A DNA stretch of 64,000 nucleotides from JAEDHM01 sp964368645 (GTDB taxonomy: Bacteria; Bacillota; Clostridia; Christensenellales; CAG-1252): positions 1 to 64,000 of the forward strand of contig CAYJBY010000009.1 of assembly GCA_964368645.1 (NCBI GenBank). Direction: 5' to 3'. Below the pieces are notes generated by a model. The model saw nothing but the letters and a program-made list of their open reading frames with translations. It ran no database searches and was not told where the DNA came from. Below are positions 49,838-57,863 of this stretch, one piece after another (the stretch's first letter is position 1; each line of letters opens with the position of its first letter). A program made the translations under genes and the position numbers.

Positions 49838-50155
49838 TTATTCGCAACAGTTTTCGTATTCGTGCTTTTCGCAGTAATAGCGGTACAGTTTAGAAAGCTG
49901 AAGCACGTATCTATCCTTTTGCTCCGGTCTCATATTGCAAAAAGCCGTTTTATCCATCATTAATCCCAAGGGATTAGTTACGTTTGCCGCCATCATTTCC
50001 GCGATTTTCGCGTCGGTATCTTCCTTGCGGAAGCCGAGAGGTATATCGGGTATGTAAGCGTGTCTTTGTTCCCTGTTATCCGCATAGCCGTTACGCATAC
50101 GCAGTTTTGCCATAGCCGCCAGCTTTTTCAGCTCTGATTTCCCACTTATATTCAT
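49838..50155 (-). CDS. hypothetical protein, 105 residues
   Basis: The start is taken at the ATG at 50155 (MNISGKSELKKLAAM), 5 bp after GGAGGG. A longer frame upstream has no ribosome site and would cross the promoter (TTTACC, 18 bp, TATAAT at 50210-50181, minus). The protein is small and soluble with basic helices (AAMAKLRMRNGYADN) and a C-terminal tyrosine-rich segment (KLYRYYCEKHEYENCC). I recognise no family. The strong promoter and ribosome site argue that it is expressed. Confidence 0.7.
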   Translation of the reverse strand: MNISGKSELKKLAAMAKLRMRNGYADNREQRHAYIPDIPLGFRKEDTDAKIAEMMAANVTNPLGLMMDKTAFCNMRPEQKDRYVLQLSKLYRYYCEKHEYENCCE

Positions 50156-50467
50156 ATTTCCCTCCACCTTGAATATAATTATTATAACTGACGGAAAAGG
50201 GAAAGGTAAATCGCATATTTTGTCGAACCTTGTCTTATTTTGTCGAATAACGGCTTTTCGGCATACTATTTTTCCGCCTATGCTTTTTTGCATTGCGACG
50301 GCTTTATAATTTGCGGCGGTTTTTTGTTTTGCGATGGATTTCGCTATGCCTGTCCTTATTCGTACGGCAAAGACTTTTTCGGGAAAATAATCGTACAGCA
50401 AAGGCTTTTTTGCGTGGAAAAATGCCTTTTTGACCGAAATTTCATAGAAGGTTTACGCTAACGGGTA
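50156..50467. other. divergent intergenic region
   Basis: About 310 bp between divergent genes. It contains the minus-strand promoter of the 105-residue gene (50181-50210). The rest is T-rich with repeated TTTTTGC and TTTGCGG words. No gene is supported here. Confidence 0.5.
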
Positions 50468-50496
50468 TTGTAAAATACGACTTTTGGGTATATAAT
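50468..50496 (+). promoter_or_regulatory. promoter of the C69 peptidase gene
   Basis: TTGTAA (50468-50473), a 17-bp spacer and TATAAT (50491-50496), about 43 bp before the ATG. Confidence 0.75.
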
Positions 50497-50539
50497 AAGG
50501 CAACGGCAGATTTTACTTTCTGCGAAAAAAGGCAAAAAT

Positions 50540-51811
50540 ATGTGTGATTCTATGTTTATAACCGACGGCGACAAACGGTACTTCGCTAAGAACAGCGACC
50601 GTTCACCCAACGAGCCTAATTTGGCTGTTTTTTTGCCGTCCCGGGAGAATAATCTTCCGCAGGTAAAATGCACCTATATCCGTATCAAAGAGGTGCCGAA
50701 AACCTATTCCTGTTTTGTCGTCAAGCCCAGCTGGACTTGGGGCGCGGAAATGGGCGTCAACGAAAAGAACGTCGCTATCGGCAACGAGGCGGTTTTTACC
50801 AAGTCGAAGTCCGAAACTCCTTCTCTTATCGGTATGGATTTCGTTCGTTTGGGCTTGGAACGCGCCGCCAGCGCAGGCGAGGCGGTCAGGATTATAATTC
50901 AGCTTTTGGCGGAATACGGTCAGGGCGGCAACTGCGGCTACGACCACAACTTTTATTACGATAATTCCTACCTCATCGTGGACCCTATCGAGGCGTACAT
51001 ACTGGAGACCTCGGGACGGGATTACGCGGTTAGGCAGTTACATTCCAACGCGAATATCAGCAACCGACTGACAATAGGCACGAATTACGATTACGCTTCA
51101 GGCGAGTTTCCGTTGGGCTTTAAGCACACTAATTCGGATTTTCTCTACACCTGCGGTTCCAAAGCGGCACTGCGCGAAAAACGCGTGGCGAAAATGTCCG
51201 CAGAGCTTAAGGTCGTGGATACCCCGGGGGTTATTTCCATACTCCAAAATCACCGTTTTGAAAAAGGGCTGTTTAGCCACGGCGACGTAGGCAGTGTCTG
51301 TATGCACAAATCCTTATTAGGCGACCACACCACGGGCAGTATGATAGTCAATCTCGCTTCCGAGAATCCCACTATTTGGATAACGGGAGCGTCCACCCCC
51401 TGTCTATCGATTTTCAAGCCCTATTTTCTCGGTCAGCCCGACTTCTTCGTCAACGGCAGCCGTCAGGCGGTACTCTCCTACTGGACGAAAAGGGAATTGC
51501 TTAACAGAGCGATTTTCTGCGGACTCGTGGACAAGACCAACTACCTCAAGGACGCAGTTTATCTCCAGAAGGATTTTCTTACGGGTATCAGGGATTTGAG
51601 AACAGCCAACGCAACGCCTGCGGCTTTTGAGAAGTTCGCCTCCGATTGCGACCAGAAGGAACAGAATTTTATCAACAATTATAACGACGTTATCGAGGAC
51701 ATAAGGCTCAACCGCGACAAGCTGTGCGGCAAATGGAAAAAACTTCAACCCTATCTTGACCGCAATCCCTTCGGCGAAACGGTAAAGCAACGGTTGGGTT
51801 TAACAGAATAA
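50540..51811 (+). CDS. C69 family dipeptidase/secernin-like Ntn hydrolase
   Basis: The 423-residue protein starts MCDSMF. Removal of Met would expose Cys2 as the N-terminal nucleophile, as in peptidase family C69 and secernins. Supporting blocks are FAKNSDRSPNEPN (about residue 18), WTWGAEMGVNEKNVAIGNEA (about residue 65) and YLIVDPIEAYILETSGR (about residue 145). There is no signal peptide, so it is cytosolic. It is probably a dipeptidase with broad specificity. The gene is monocistronic and followed by a bidirectional terminator shared with the sugar symporter. Confidence 0.92.
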   Translation: MCDSMFITDGDKRYFAKNSDRSPNEPNLAVFLPSRENNLPQVKCTYIRIKEVPKTYSCFVVKPSWTWGAEMGVNEKNVAIGNEAVFTKSKSETPSLIGMDFVRLGLERAASAGEAVRIIIQLLAEYGQGGNCGYDHNFYYDNSYLIVDPIEAYILETSGRDYAVRQLHSNANISNRLTIGTNYDYASGEFPLGFKHTNSDFLYTCGSKAALREKRVAKMSAELKVVDTPGVISILQNHRFEKGLFSHGDVGSVCMHKSLLGDHTTGSMIVNLASENPTIWITGASTPCLSIFKPYFLGQPDFFVNGSRQAVLSYWTKRELLNRAIFCGLVDKTNYLKDAVYLQKDFLTGIRDLRTANATPAAFEKFASDCDQKEQNFINNYNDVIEDIRLNRDKLCGKWKKLQPYLDRNPFGETVKQRLGLTE

Positions 51812-51816
51812 GTAAC

Positions 51817-51850
51817 AAAAAAGACAGTTCCTTGGGAATTGTCTTTTTTC
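51817..51850. terminator. bidirectional terminator between C69 peptidase and GPH symporter
   Basis: AAAAAGACAGTTCC pairs with GGAATTGTCTTTTTT, flanked by A and T runs on both sides. It is suited to stop both convergent transcripts. Confidence 0.9.
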
Positions 51851-51888
51851 TTTTCCGCCGAATTTACCGTCGGCGTTATTTGTCGGCG

Positions 51889-53616
51889 TTATTTGTCTGC
51901 ATTATCGGTTGCGCTGTTCGTAACGTCGCTTGACGGGCTGTCTGCATTATCGGTTGCGTTATTGAGTGCGTTATCGGTTACGTGTTCCTCTACGCTGTCG
52001 ATTACTCCGTTTACCTCAGCCGCGGCAACGGTCTTCTCATCGCTCTCCCCGACAAATACGGTTTGTTCGTTAGCTTCTTTCTCTTCCGCCGCCTCGTTGC
52101 GGAGTCTGATTTCCTCCGTCATCTTGTCAAAATACGCCTCGTCTATAACGAATTTCTTTCTGTATATCCAATACGCAAGCAGGTATAAGGCTATGGGTAG
52201 CAGAGTCACCAAAAGCAGTATCGCTATGGTTTTCCCCGAAGGAATACCCTCAATAATCGCGGAGATACCGCTTAGCTTTTCCGCCGCGGTGATTTCGCCC
52301 ATATTCGCGGCTCGTTCCAAAGCGGAGATGGCGTCCGTTTCCTTATTCGCACCGATAATGACGTAAAAAAGCATAACGTACAGCGTCACGATTGCGCCGC
52401 CGAATTTCACCAAAAAAGCTCTTGTGGAAAAGATTATACCCTCGTCGCGTTTGCCGTATCTCAAATCGTTGTACTCCACGGTGTTGGCGATACATATCAT
52501 AAGCACCATATAGTACGCCGTACTCGCAAAGCCGCAGAAGAAGTAGGAAAAGGCAATGAGTATGAACTGCAAGGTCACTCTTACGTTAAATATCGGTATC
52601 ACAAAGCTGCCTATGCCCTTAGGCACCGCAAAAGCGAAAATCAGTATCAGCGCGTTACCCAAGACCTGAAAAACCGTGGCTAATTTCAGCATACCCTTTC
52701 GGGAGAGTTTTTTGGATAAAGACGGATAGAATACGTTGATTATCACCGTAGCGACAGCCGAGAACACGTAAAACAGCGTTAAAAGCGTACCCTCGTAGCC
52801 GAACTGAAAGTATATGTACATAGTAATCGCCGTACCCGGCAGTAGCTGTGTACAAAGGAAAATCAAAGCCACCCACCTAAGCTGATCGTTCTTTTTGAAA
52901 ACTCCCACCACCTGTTTTATGCCCACCTTTTCCCGTTGAGCAGGAAGCAGTGTGCCTGTCTCCTTAACTCCGAAGAGCATCACGCATTGGAAAATGATAA
53001 ACACTGCCACGAAGATAATGCTGACGTAGCTGTAAGCCTTGATTGCGGAGCCGTTGACCGCCATTGAGCCTGTGGTGAGAATCGGCACCAAAACGCCGCA
53101 TAAGCCGCCGCCGATATTAGCGCAAAAGGCGGTAAGCGCGGAGAGCTTGTTACGGTCGTCGGGGTGCTTTGCCAAGGCAGGCACCATACCCCAGTAGCCG
53201 ATGTCGTTCATTGTGAAAACTATGCTGTAAAGGAAATACGTTACGCCGAAAAAGGCAACGTAACTCCACCCCTGAAAATTATTGGAGAAGGAACCGATAA
53301 TCACGCCTGCCGTGCCTATCATACCTGCAAAAATCCAAGGCTTGAACTTACCCCAACGAGTATGCGTCGCGTCGATAATGTTCCCCATAAAGGGATCGTT
53401 AAGGGCGTCGAAAACCTTAGCTAAGGTCATCAGTAAGGTCAAAACCGTAAGCTGAGCCGCGGTTAAGCTTTTGGTAAAATAGATATAGTTAAGCAATTGC
53501 CCAGTGAAAAGCCCCGAGCAAGCCATATCCCTGCCGATTGTGCCGACAGGAAAAGTGTACATATTGCGTTTGCTTAGTCTGGGCGCGGCTTGCGCGACTT
53601 GATTATCAGCTTCCAT
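51889..53616 (-). CDS. GPH-family (glycoside-pentoside-hexuronide) cation symporter
   Basis: The 575-residue MFS protein has about 12 helices. The motif LNDPFMGNIIDATHTRWGKF (about residues 55-74) is diagnostic of GPH symporters of the MelB/XylP type. The TAVEYNDLRYGKRDEG-type segment (here NTVEYNDLRYGKRDEG, about residue 385) is also typical. The C-terminal 60-80 residues are a soluble acidic tail with near-repeats (NATDNADS and NSATDNADK), encoded by a duplicated TGCATTATCGGTTGCG (51898-51913, 51944-51959). The transported sugar is unknown. No glycosidase is adjacent. Confidence 0.92.
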   Translation of the reverse strand: MEADNQVAQAAPRLSKRNMYTFPVGTIGRDMACSGLFTGQLLNYIYFTKSLTAAQLTVLTLLMTLAKVFDALNDPFMGNIIDATHTRWGKFKPWIFAGMIGTAGVIIGSFSNNFQGWSYVAFFGVTYFLYSIVFTMNDIGYWGMVPALAKHPDDRNKLSALTAFCANIGGGLCGVLVPILTTGSMAVNGSAIKAYSYVSIIFVAVFIIFQCVMLFGVKETGTLLPAQREKVGIKQVVGVFKKNDQLRWVALIFLCTQLLPGTAITMYIYFQFGYEGTLLTLFYVFSAVATVIINVFYPSLSKKLSRKGMLKLATVFQVLGNALILIFAFAVPKGIGSFVIPIFNVRVTLQFILIAFSYFFCGFASTAYYMVLMICIANTVEYNDLRYGKRDEGIIFSTRAFLVKFGGAIVTLYVMLFYVIIGANKETDAISALERAANMGEITAAEKLSGISAIIEGIPSGKTIAILLLVTLLPIALYLLAYWIYRKKFVIDEAYFDKMTEEIRLRNEAAEEKEANEQTVFVGESDEKTVAAAEVNGVIDSVEEHVTDNALNNATDNADSPSSDVTNSATDNADK

Positions 53617-53680
53617 AATTCTCTTTCCGAATGACCGTATCCGTTCGTGCTTTATCGTGTTGTATAGAGCCTAATAAAAA

Positions 53681-53716
53681 AACAGCGGATTGAGGGTAAA
53701 TCTCAATCCAAACTGT
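53681..53716 (-). terminator. terminator of smsC-smsB
   Basis: On the minus strand, the stem AACAGTTTGGATTGAG pairs imperfectly with CTCAATCCGCTGTT, followed by seven U. Confidence 0.88.
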
Positions 53717-53737
53717 TGTAAACATTGTTTTATATGA

Positions 53738-54664
53738 TTAGTCCAAAAAACCGCTGATTATGGTTTCCTCCGCCTCGGAAGCGGTAAGTCCCAAGGTCAT
53801 CAGCTTGCGTTGCTGTTCCTCGGATATTTTGCCGATTGCCGCCTCGTGAGTTAAGACCGCGTCCGTGTTCTTGGCGATAACCGCAGGCATTGAGGTAATG
53901 TTAGCGTTATCACAGAGAATCGCGTCGCACTCTACGTGACCGAAGCACTCGTTCTCGCCTACCACCGTAGATTTGAAAACCTGCTTGGAACCGTCCTTAG
54001 CCACCGCTCTTGACACTACGTCCGTACTGGAACCCTTGCCGATTAAGCGCACCGAAAACTTGGTAGTAGCTGTCTGGTCGTCAGTAGTCAATACGCGCTC
54101 CTTGATTATCAAGGTCGCGTTCTTCTTAAGCACCGCCTTGGTGGTTCTCACCGCGGAGCTGACTCCGCCTAATTGGGTGGTTATAATCTCCATACGGCTG
54201 TCCTCGCCCTGCTTGATAACAGTTACGGGGTTGAGGATTCTGGTGGACTTGACGTCGCCCGTACCCAAGTGATTCTCGATGTACTTCACCCTCGAACCTT
54301 TGGAAAGATAAAAGGTATGTATGCCGTCGTGTGCGCTGACGCCGCCGCAATCGTTGTTATGGATACCACAGCCTGCGACTATTGTCACGTCCGCGTCCTT
54401 CCCGATATAAAAATCGTTATAAACCTCATCGCTGAAATTCGTCAAGGACAATATAACGGGAATATGCACGCTCTTGTTTTTTACGCCCTCTTTAACGTAA
54501 ATATCTATGCCCTGCTTGTCTGTTTTCGGGATAATCTGCACGTCGTCGGTGGAGTTACGCGCCAAGGGCTTGCCGTTAAGACGGATATTGTAAGCTCCGC
54601 TCGCCTCGGGTATGCCGTGCAAGCCTGATATTTGCTCCAGTAATGACTGCTCGTAATCTTTCAT
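53738..54664 (-). CDS. SufB/SufD-like Fe-S scaffold protein (SmsB type)
   Basis: The 308-residue protein is a short SufB/D-fold scaffold: a beta-helix middle with regularly spaced hydrophobic strands, then the C-terminal conserved part GHVECDAILCDN (conserved Cys, about residue 248) and VLTHEAAIGKISEEQ (His and Glu, about residue 274). At about 300 residues and with a single partner ATPase it fits SmsB of the minimal SUF-like system rather than the 480-residue SufB. Its ATG overlaps the smsC stop as ATGA, so the two are coupled. Confidence 0.88.
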   Translation of the reverse strand: MKDYEQSLLEQISGLHGIPEASGAYNIRLNGKPLARNSTDDVQIIPKTDKQGIDIYVKEGVKNKSVHIPVILSLTNFSDEVYNDFYIGKDADVTIVAGCGIHNNDCGGVSAHDGIHTFYLSKGSRVKYIENHLGTGDVKSTRILNPVTVIKQGEDSRMEIITTQLGGVSSAVRTTKAVLKKNATLIIKERVLTTDDQTATTKFSVRLIGKGSSTDVVSRAVAKDGSKQVFKSTVVGENECFGHVECDAILCDNANITSMPAVIAKNTDAVLTHEAAIGKISEEQQRKLMTLGLTASEAEETIISGFLD

Positions 54665-55371
54665 TTAAGCACCTTCTTTACGCAATCGCCGCCGTTTGCG
54701 TTGACTAAATCCTCGTAACTGCCCTCGCTTACCGCCTTGCCTGCCTGCAAAAGCACGACCTTGTCGGCAAGGGATATTATCTTCTCGTGGTGGCTGACTA
54801 TGACGTTGGTCGTCTTGCCCGTGCGGATAAGCTCAGCTAAGGAGTTAAGGCTCCACAAGTCTATGCCTGCCTCAGGCTCGTCGAAAAGGTTAAGCTCGGC
54901 GGCACGCGCCATTGCCATAGCTATTTCGATACGCTTAAGCTCGCCGCCTGAAAGCTTGTTATCTAGCTCGCGATCCAGATAATCTCTGGCGCACAAACCC
55001 ACCTTGGAAAGGTAGGAACACGCAGTTTCCACCGAGGTATCGGATTTCGCCGCTATATCCAGCATTTTTTTGACAGTGATGCCCTTGAAGCATACGGGAG
55101 TTTGGAACGCGAAGGAAATGCCCTCGTTGGCTCTTTCCGTAATGGATAGGGCGGTAATGTCCTTGCCCTTATAAAAAACGTTACCCGAATCGGGCGTCAG
55201 CAAGCCCATAATCACCTTAAGTAAGGTGGATTTGCCGCCGCCGTTTGGCCCGGTTATAACAAGCGTCTGTCCTAAATCAAGAGAAAAGGACACGTTGTCC
55301 AAAATCTTCTTGGATACGCCTGCCGTTGTAACGGTGTAGCTTATGTTTTTGACCTGTAAAATATCTTTCAT
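54661..55371 (-). CDS. SufC-like ABC ATPase (SmsC type)
   Basis: The 236-residue ATPase has Walker A GPNGGGKST (about residue 40), the Q-loop in SFAFQTPVCFKG, the signature LSGGELKRIEIAMA (about residue 140) with Walker B LNLFDEPEAGID, and the H-loop VSHHE. Proteins of this kind energise Fe-S cluster assembly on the scaffold and do not export substrates. It is paired only with the scaffold gene. No sufS, sufU or iscU lies nearby. Confidence 0.92.
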   Translation of the reverse strand: MKDILQVKNISYTVTTAGVSKKILDNVSFSLDLGQTLVITGPNGGGKSTLLKVIMGLLTPDSGNVFYKGKDITALSITERANEGISFAFQTPVCFKGITVKKMLDIAAKSDTSVETACSYLSKVGLCARDYLDRELDNKLSGGELKRIEIAMAMARAAELNLFDEPEAGIDLWSLNSLAELIRTGKTTNVIVSHHEKIISLADKVVLLQAGKAVSEGSYEDLVNANGGDCVKKVLK

Positions 55372-55474
55372 ATCGTTTCCTCTTTTAGTATCGATATTAT
55401 TTTATACCATATCCGTGATTATTGCAACGGTTATTTATAAAAATGTCCTTATACGCCGAAAAAGGGAGAATCTG

Positions 55475-56368
55475 TTAAACCTCTATGTCGTCGCCCATAT
55501 AAAGGCGCAGGGTTTTTTCCACCCAGTAGTCGAAAGCGGTGTTAGAACCGTAAAGCGGTTCCGCGCCCTTAAGCTTTCGATAAAGCTCTATTCCGTCCGT
55601 GGGATCGTGCCAAATATCAGCGAAAACGTAATCGTAGCCCTCGGTGGGCGCGACCTTGTAGGCGTAGTCCAAGGCGTCAGCCTCAATTACCCTGATTTTG
55701 TCGCCGACAGAGCCGAACGCAGGCAGAATAGAGTCCTTAAAAAGCTCAATAACCTCGGGAGAACGCTCTATCGCCACTACCTCGCTAACCTCCGCTTTGA
55801 GAGCGGCGCGGTAGCAAAAATACCCCAATCCCAAGCCGTAGGTCAGCACCTTGCCCTTAGCTTTTTCCACCGCAGGGAGAGTGGTGTTGATTTCGTTAGG
55901 CAAAAGCGACATCCAAAGCCGTCCGTTCTCGAACACGGCGGGATAGGTAAAGGGTTGGTCGAAATAACCCAGTTGAGGAAGTACGGTGCCGTCGGGTAAC
56001 TTTACGGGATCGTCGCGGACGAAAAGCTCGTATGCCGCAAGGCAACGCTTGTTCAGCTCGAAATTGCCGTCGCGCACCGTGGGCAGCTTGACGTTACGGT
56101 AATAGGGATCATTGCGGTATAATTCGGGCTGATCCTTGATTACCGTGGGACGAAAGTAGGTTTCGTACAGCTCTCTGTCCGTTTTACTGCTTTCCGTGTC
56201 AAGACCGCAAGCCGCCGCCAATATAATGGTGTAAGCCTCCGTTTCCTTGACGTAAACGCCGTCCGCTATGCTTTTTATTTTGTCGCCCGTTACGTAATCG
56301 GGAATGTAATTAAGGTACCTTCCGAGTAGAGAAAATGCCCTGCCGTTACGCTTTGTAATTGTTGACAT
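55475..56368 (-). CDS. SAM-dependent methyltransferase-like protein (spermidine-synthase fold)
   Basis: The 297-residue protein has a class I Rossmann core in its second half: motif I VLTYGLGLGYFCY (about residue 170), the acidic AIERSPEVIE that binds the ribose (about residue 193), and ADALDYAYK followed by YDYVFADIWHDPTDG (about residue 250). The first 150 residues do not match a domain I know. It may be a methyltransferase or an aminopropyltransferase-like enzyme. The substrate is unknown. It starts behind GGAGG and stands alone. Confidence 0.8.
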   Translation of the reverse strand: MSTITKRNGRAFSLLGRYLNYIPDYVTGDKIKSIADGVYVKETEAYTIILAAACGLDTESSKTDRELYETYFRPTVIKDQPELYRNDPYYRNVKLPTVRDGNFELNKRCLAAYELFVRDDPVKLPDGTVLPQLGYFDQPFTYPAVFENGRLWMSLLPNEINTTLPAVEKAKGKVLTYGLGLGYFCYRAALKAEVSEVVAIERSPEVIELFKDSILPAFGSVGDKIRVIEADALDYAYKVAPTEGYDYVFADIWHDPTDGIELYRKLKGAEPLYGSNTAFDYWVEKTLRLYMGDDIEV

Positions 56369-56448
56369 ATCGCGCCTCCGTGCTTTCCAAAACTATACCA
56401 CGGAGCGATAATTAATGCAATGCTTTTGAAATCGGTTTTTTTGCGGTA

Positions 56449-56477
56449 TTGACAAAACCCACGGTTGGGCTTACAAT
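56449..56477 (+). promoter_or_regulatory. promoter of the vWA gene
   Basis: TTGACA (56449-56454), a 17-bp spacer and TACAAT (56472-56477). The ATG at 56521 follows GGGAGG. Confidence 0.85.
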
Positions 56478-56520
56478 TTAACTATAAGGTTTTTTTTATT
56501 ACTTGTAAGGGAGGATTTGT

Positions 56521-57216
56521 ATGATACCCAGTACTGCACTATATAACTTTGATTTTGTTTTTTGCATCGACACCACCGAAAGTATGGCAAAATACGATAC
56601 CATTATCAAGGAACTGCCCTTTGCTATCGAAAAACAACTGACGGAGATTTGTAACGGTCTTTACACCGCAGTTAAACAAGTCAGAGTAAAATTCGTCGCT
56701 TTCGAGGATTACGCCTCCGAGGGCGAGAACGCGGTTTTGGACTCGCCGTTCTTCACTTTGCCGGACGACGCGGATAAGCTCAACGCCCTGCTCGCAGGAC
56801 TTGAGTACGTAGGCGGCGGCGACGCCCCCGAAAACGCACTGGAAGCGCTTTATAAGGCTTTTTGCTCCGACTGGATACAGGTTCCCCCCTCGGAAAAAAG
56901 AAAACACGCGGTTATCCTCCTGACGGACGCGGCTCCCTTGCCCTTGCAGGCGAGAGCGGACGTAGAGGGCTATGCGGCGGAAAACTACCCTGCCGACCTA
57001 GACGAGCTGTGCAAAATTTGGACGGACAGCGGCGACGGCAAACGCTCCACTATGAGTTTTAAGCACAAAAAACTCTTTATGATTATCCCCGAAAACACCG
57101 CCAACGCTTGGTCGGCTCTCTTCCGTTGGAATAATACCTACGCCGATATCGTGGGCGATACCCTCCCTTCTGCGGAAAGACTGGCAAACGAAATTGTGGG
57201 CAAGCTGATGTTTTAA
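56521..57216 (+). CDS. von Willebrand factor A domain protein, soluble
   Basis: The whole 231-residue protein is one vWA domain. The metal-ion-dependent adhesion site reads DTTES (about residue 15) where the classic form is DxSxS, so the first serine is Thr. GGGDAPENALEAL (about residue 100) and HAVILLTDAAPL (about residue 130) supply the remaining metal ligands. It has no signal peptide or membrane helix, so it acts in the cytosol. Stand-alone vWA proteins often work with a MoxR-type ATPase or a stress operon, but none is adjacent. Role unknown. Confidence 0.85.
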   Translation: MIPSTALYNFDFVFCIDTTESMAKYDTIIKELPFAIEKQLTEICNGLYTAVKQVRVKFVAFEDYASEGENAVLDSPFFTLPDDADKLNALLAGLEYVGGGDAPENALEALYKAFCSDWIQVPPSEKRKHAVILLTDAAPLPLQARADVEGYAAENYPADLDELCKIWTDSGDGKRSTMSFKHKKLFMIIPENTANAWSALFRWNNTYADIVGDTLPSAERLANEIVGKLMF

Positions 57217-57357
57217 CGAGGTTCTTAAGACAGAGGTTAAAAGTTTTCGTTGAAGTTTAGACGATAAAACTGCGGCTTTGTAATAATCCGAATTAAGTTG
57301 ATTATCGTCAGAGTTAGGTTGGTTAATATTGGAATAATAATATCCGATACATTTTAA

Positions 57358-57386
57358 GCGCGTTACCGCAAGGTACGCGTTTTTTT
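57358..57386 (+). terminator. terminator after the vWA gene
   Basis: GCGCGTTACC pairs (one bulge) with GGTACGCG around GCAA, followed by seven T. Confidence 0.75.
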
Positions 57387-57444
57387 ATGGGGGAAAGGCG
57401 AGCGTAAGCGGTTTTTCTGCGGCATATCATTGTGAGCGCAGACT

Positions 57445-57743
57445 GCATTTCTATATGGTTAATTATCGGTACCGCATAGATGCGAGATTCTTCAACGATA
57501 CAAAGTTTCGTTTTAGAATGACAAGCACCATTTAGGGAACAACTATAGTCCAAGTGAAGCCACAGCACTTCTATATGGTTAATTATAGGTATTGCATAAA
57601 TGCGAGATTCTTCAACGATACCAAGCTTCGTTTCAGAATGACAAGCACGTTAAGGCAAAAACATAGCCCAAGTCAAGCGACAGCACCTATCAAATGACAG
57701 ACGTGTTAAGGGAACCGACATAGCCCAAGTTTACCATCAGCAC
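57445..57743. repeat. 120-bp tandem repeat with REP-like core
   Basis: Two copies of an about 87-bp core at 57445-57531 and 57565-57651 lie exactly 120 bp apart: each has TTTCTATATGGTTAATTAT-like start, ATGCGAGATTCTTCAACGAT and TAGAATGACAAGCAC-like end. The linker (GGGAACA..ATAG.CCAAGT..AGC.ACAGCAC) occurs a third and fourth time to 57743 without the core. The TCTTCAACGATAC and AGAATGACAA words link it to the 31.9-32.2 kb repeats. Confidence 0.85.
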
Positions 57744-57804
57744 GTATCAAAATAACCTACCTATAAGGAAAACAAGCCTTATTATATAAAAATCAAGTTG
57801 GCTA

Positions 57805-57833
57805 TTGCAAAAACAGCGTAAATGTGTTAAAAT
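57805..57833 (+). promoter_or_regulatory. promoter of the aconitase X genes
   Basis: TTGCAA (57805-57810), a 17-bp spacer and TAAAAT (57828-57833). The ATG at 57864 follows TAGGAGG. Confidence 0.8.
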
Positions 57834-57863
57834 TTTATCATCTTAATAGGAGGATTATTCTTA

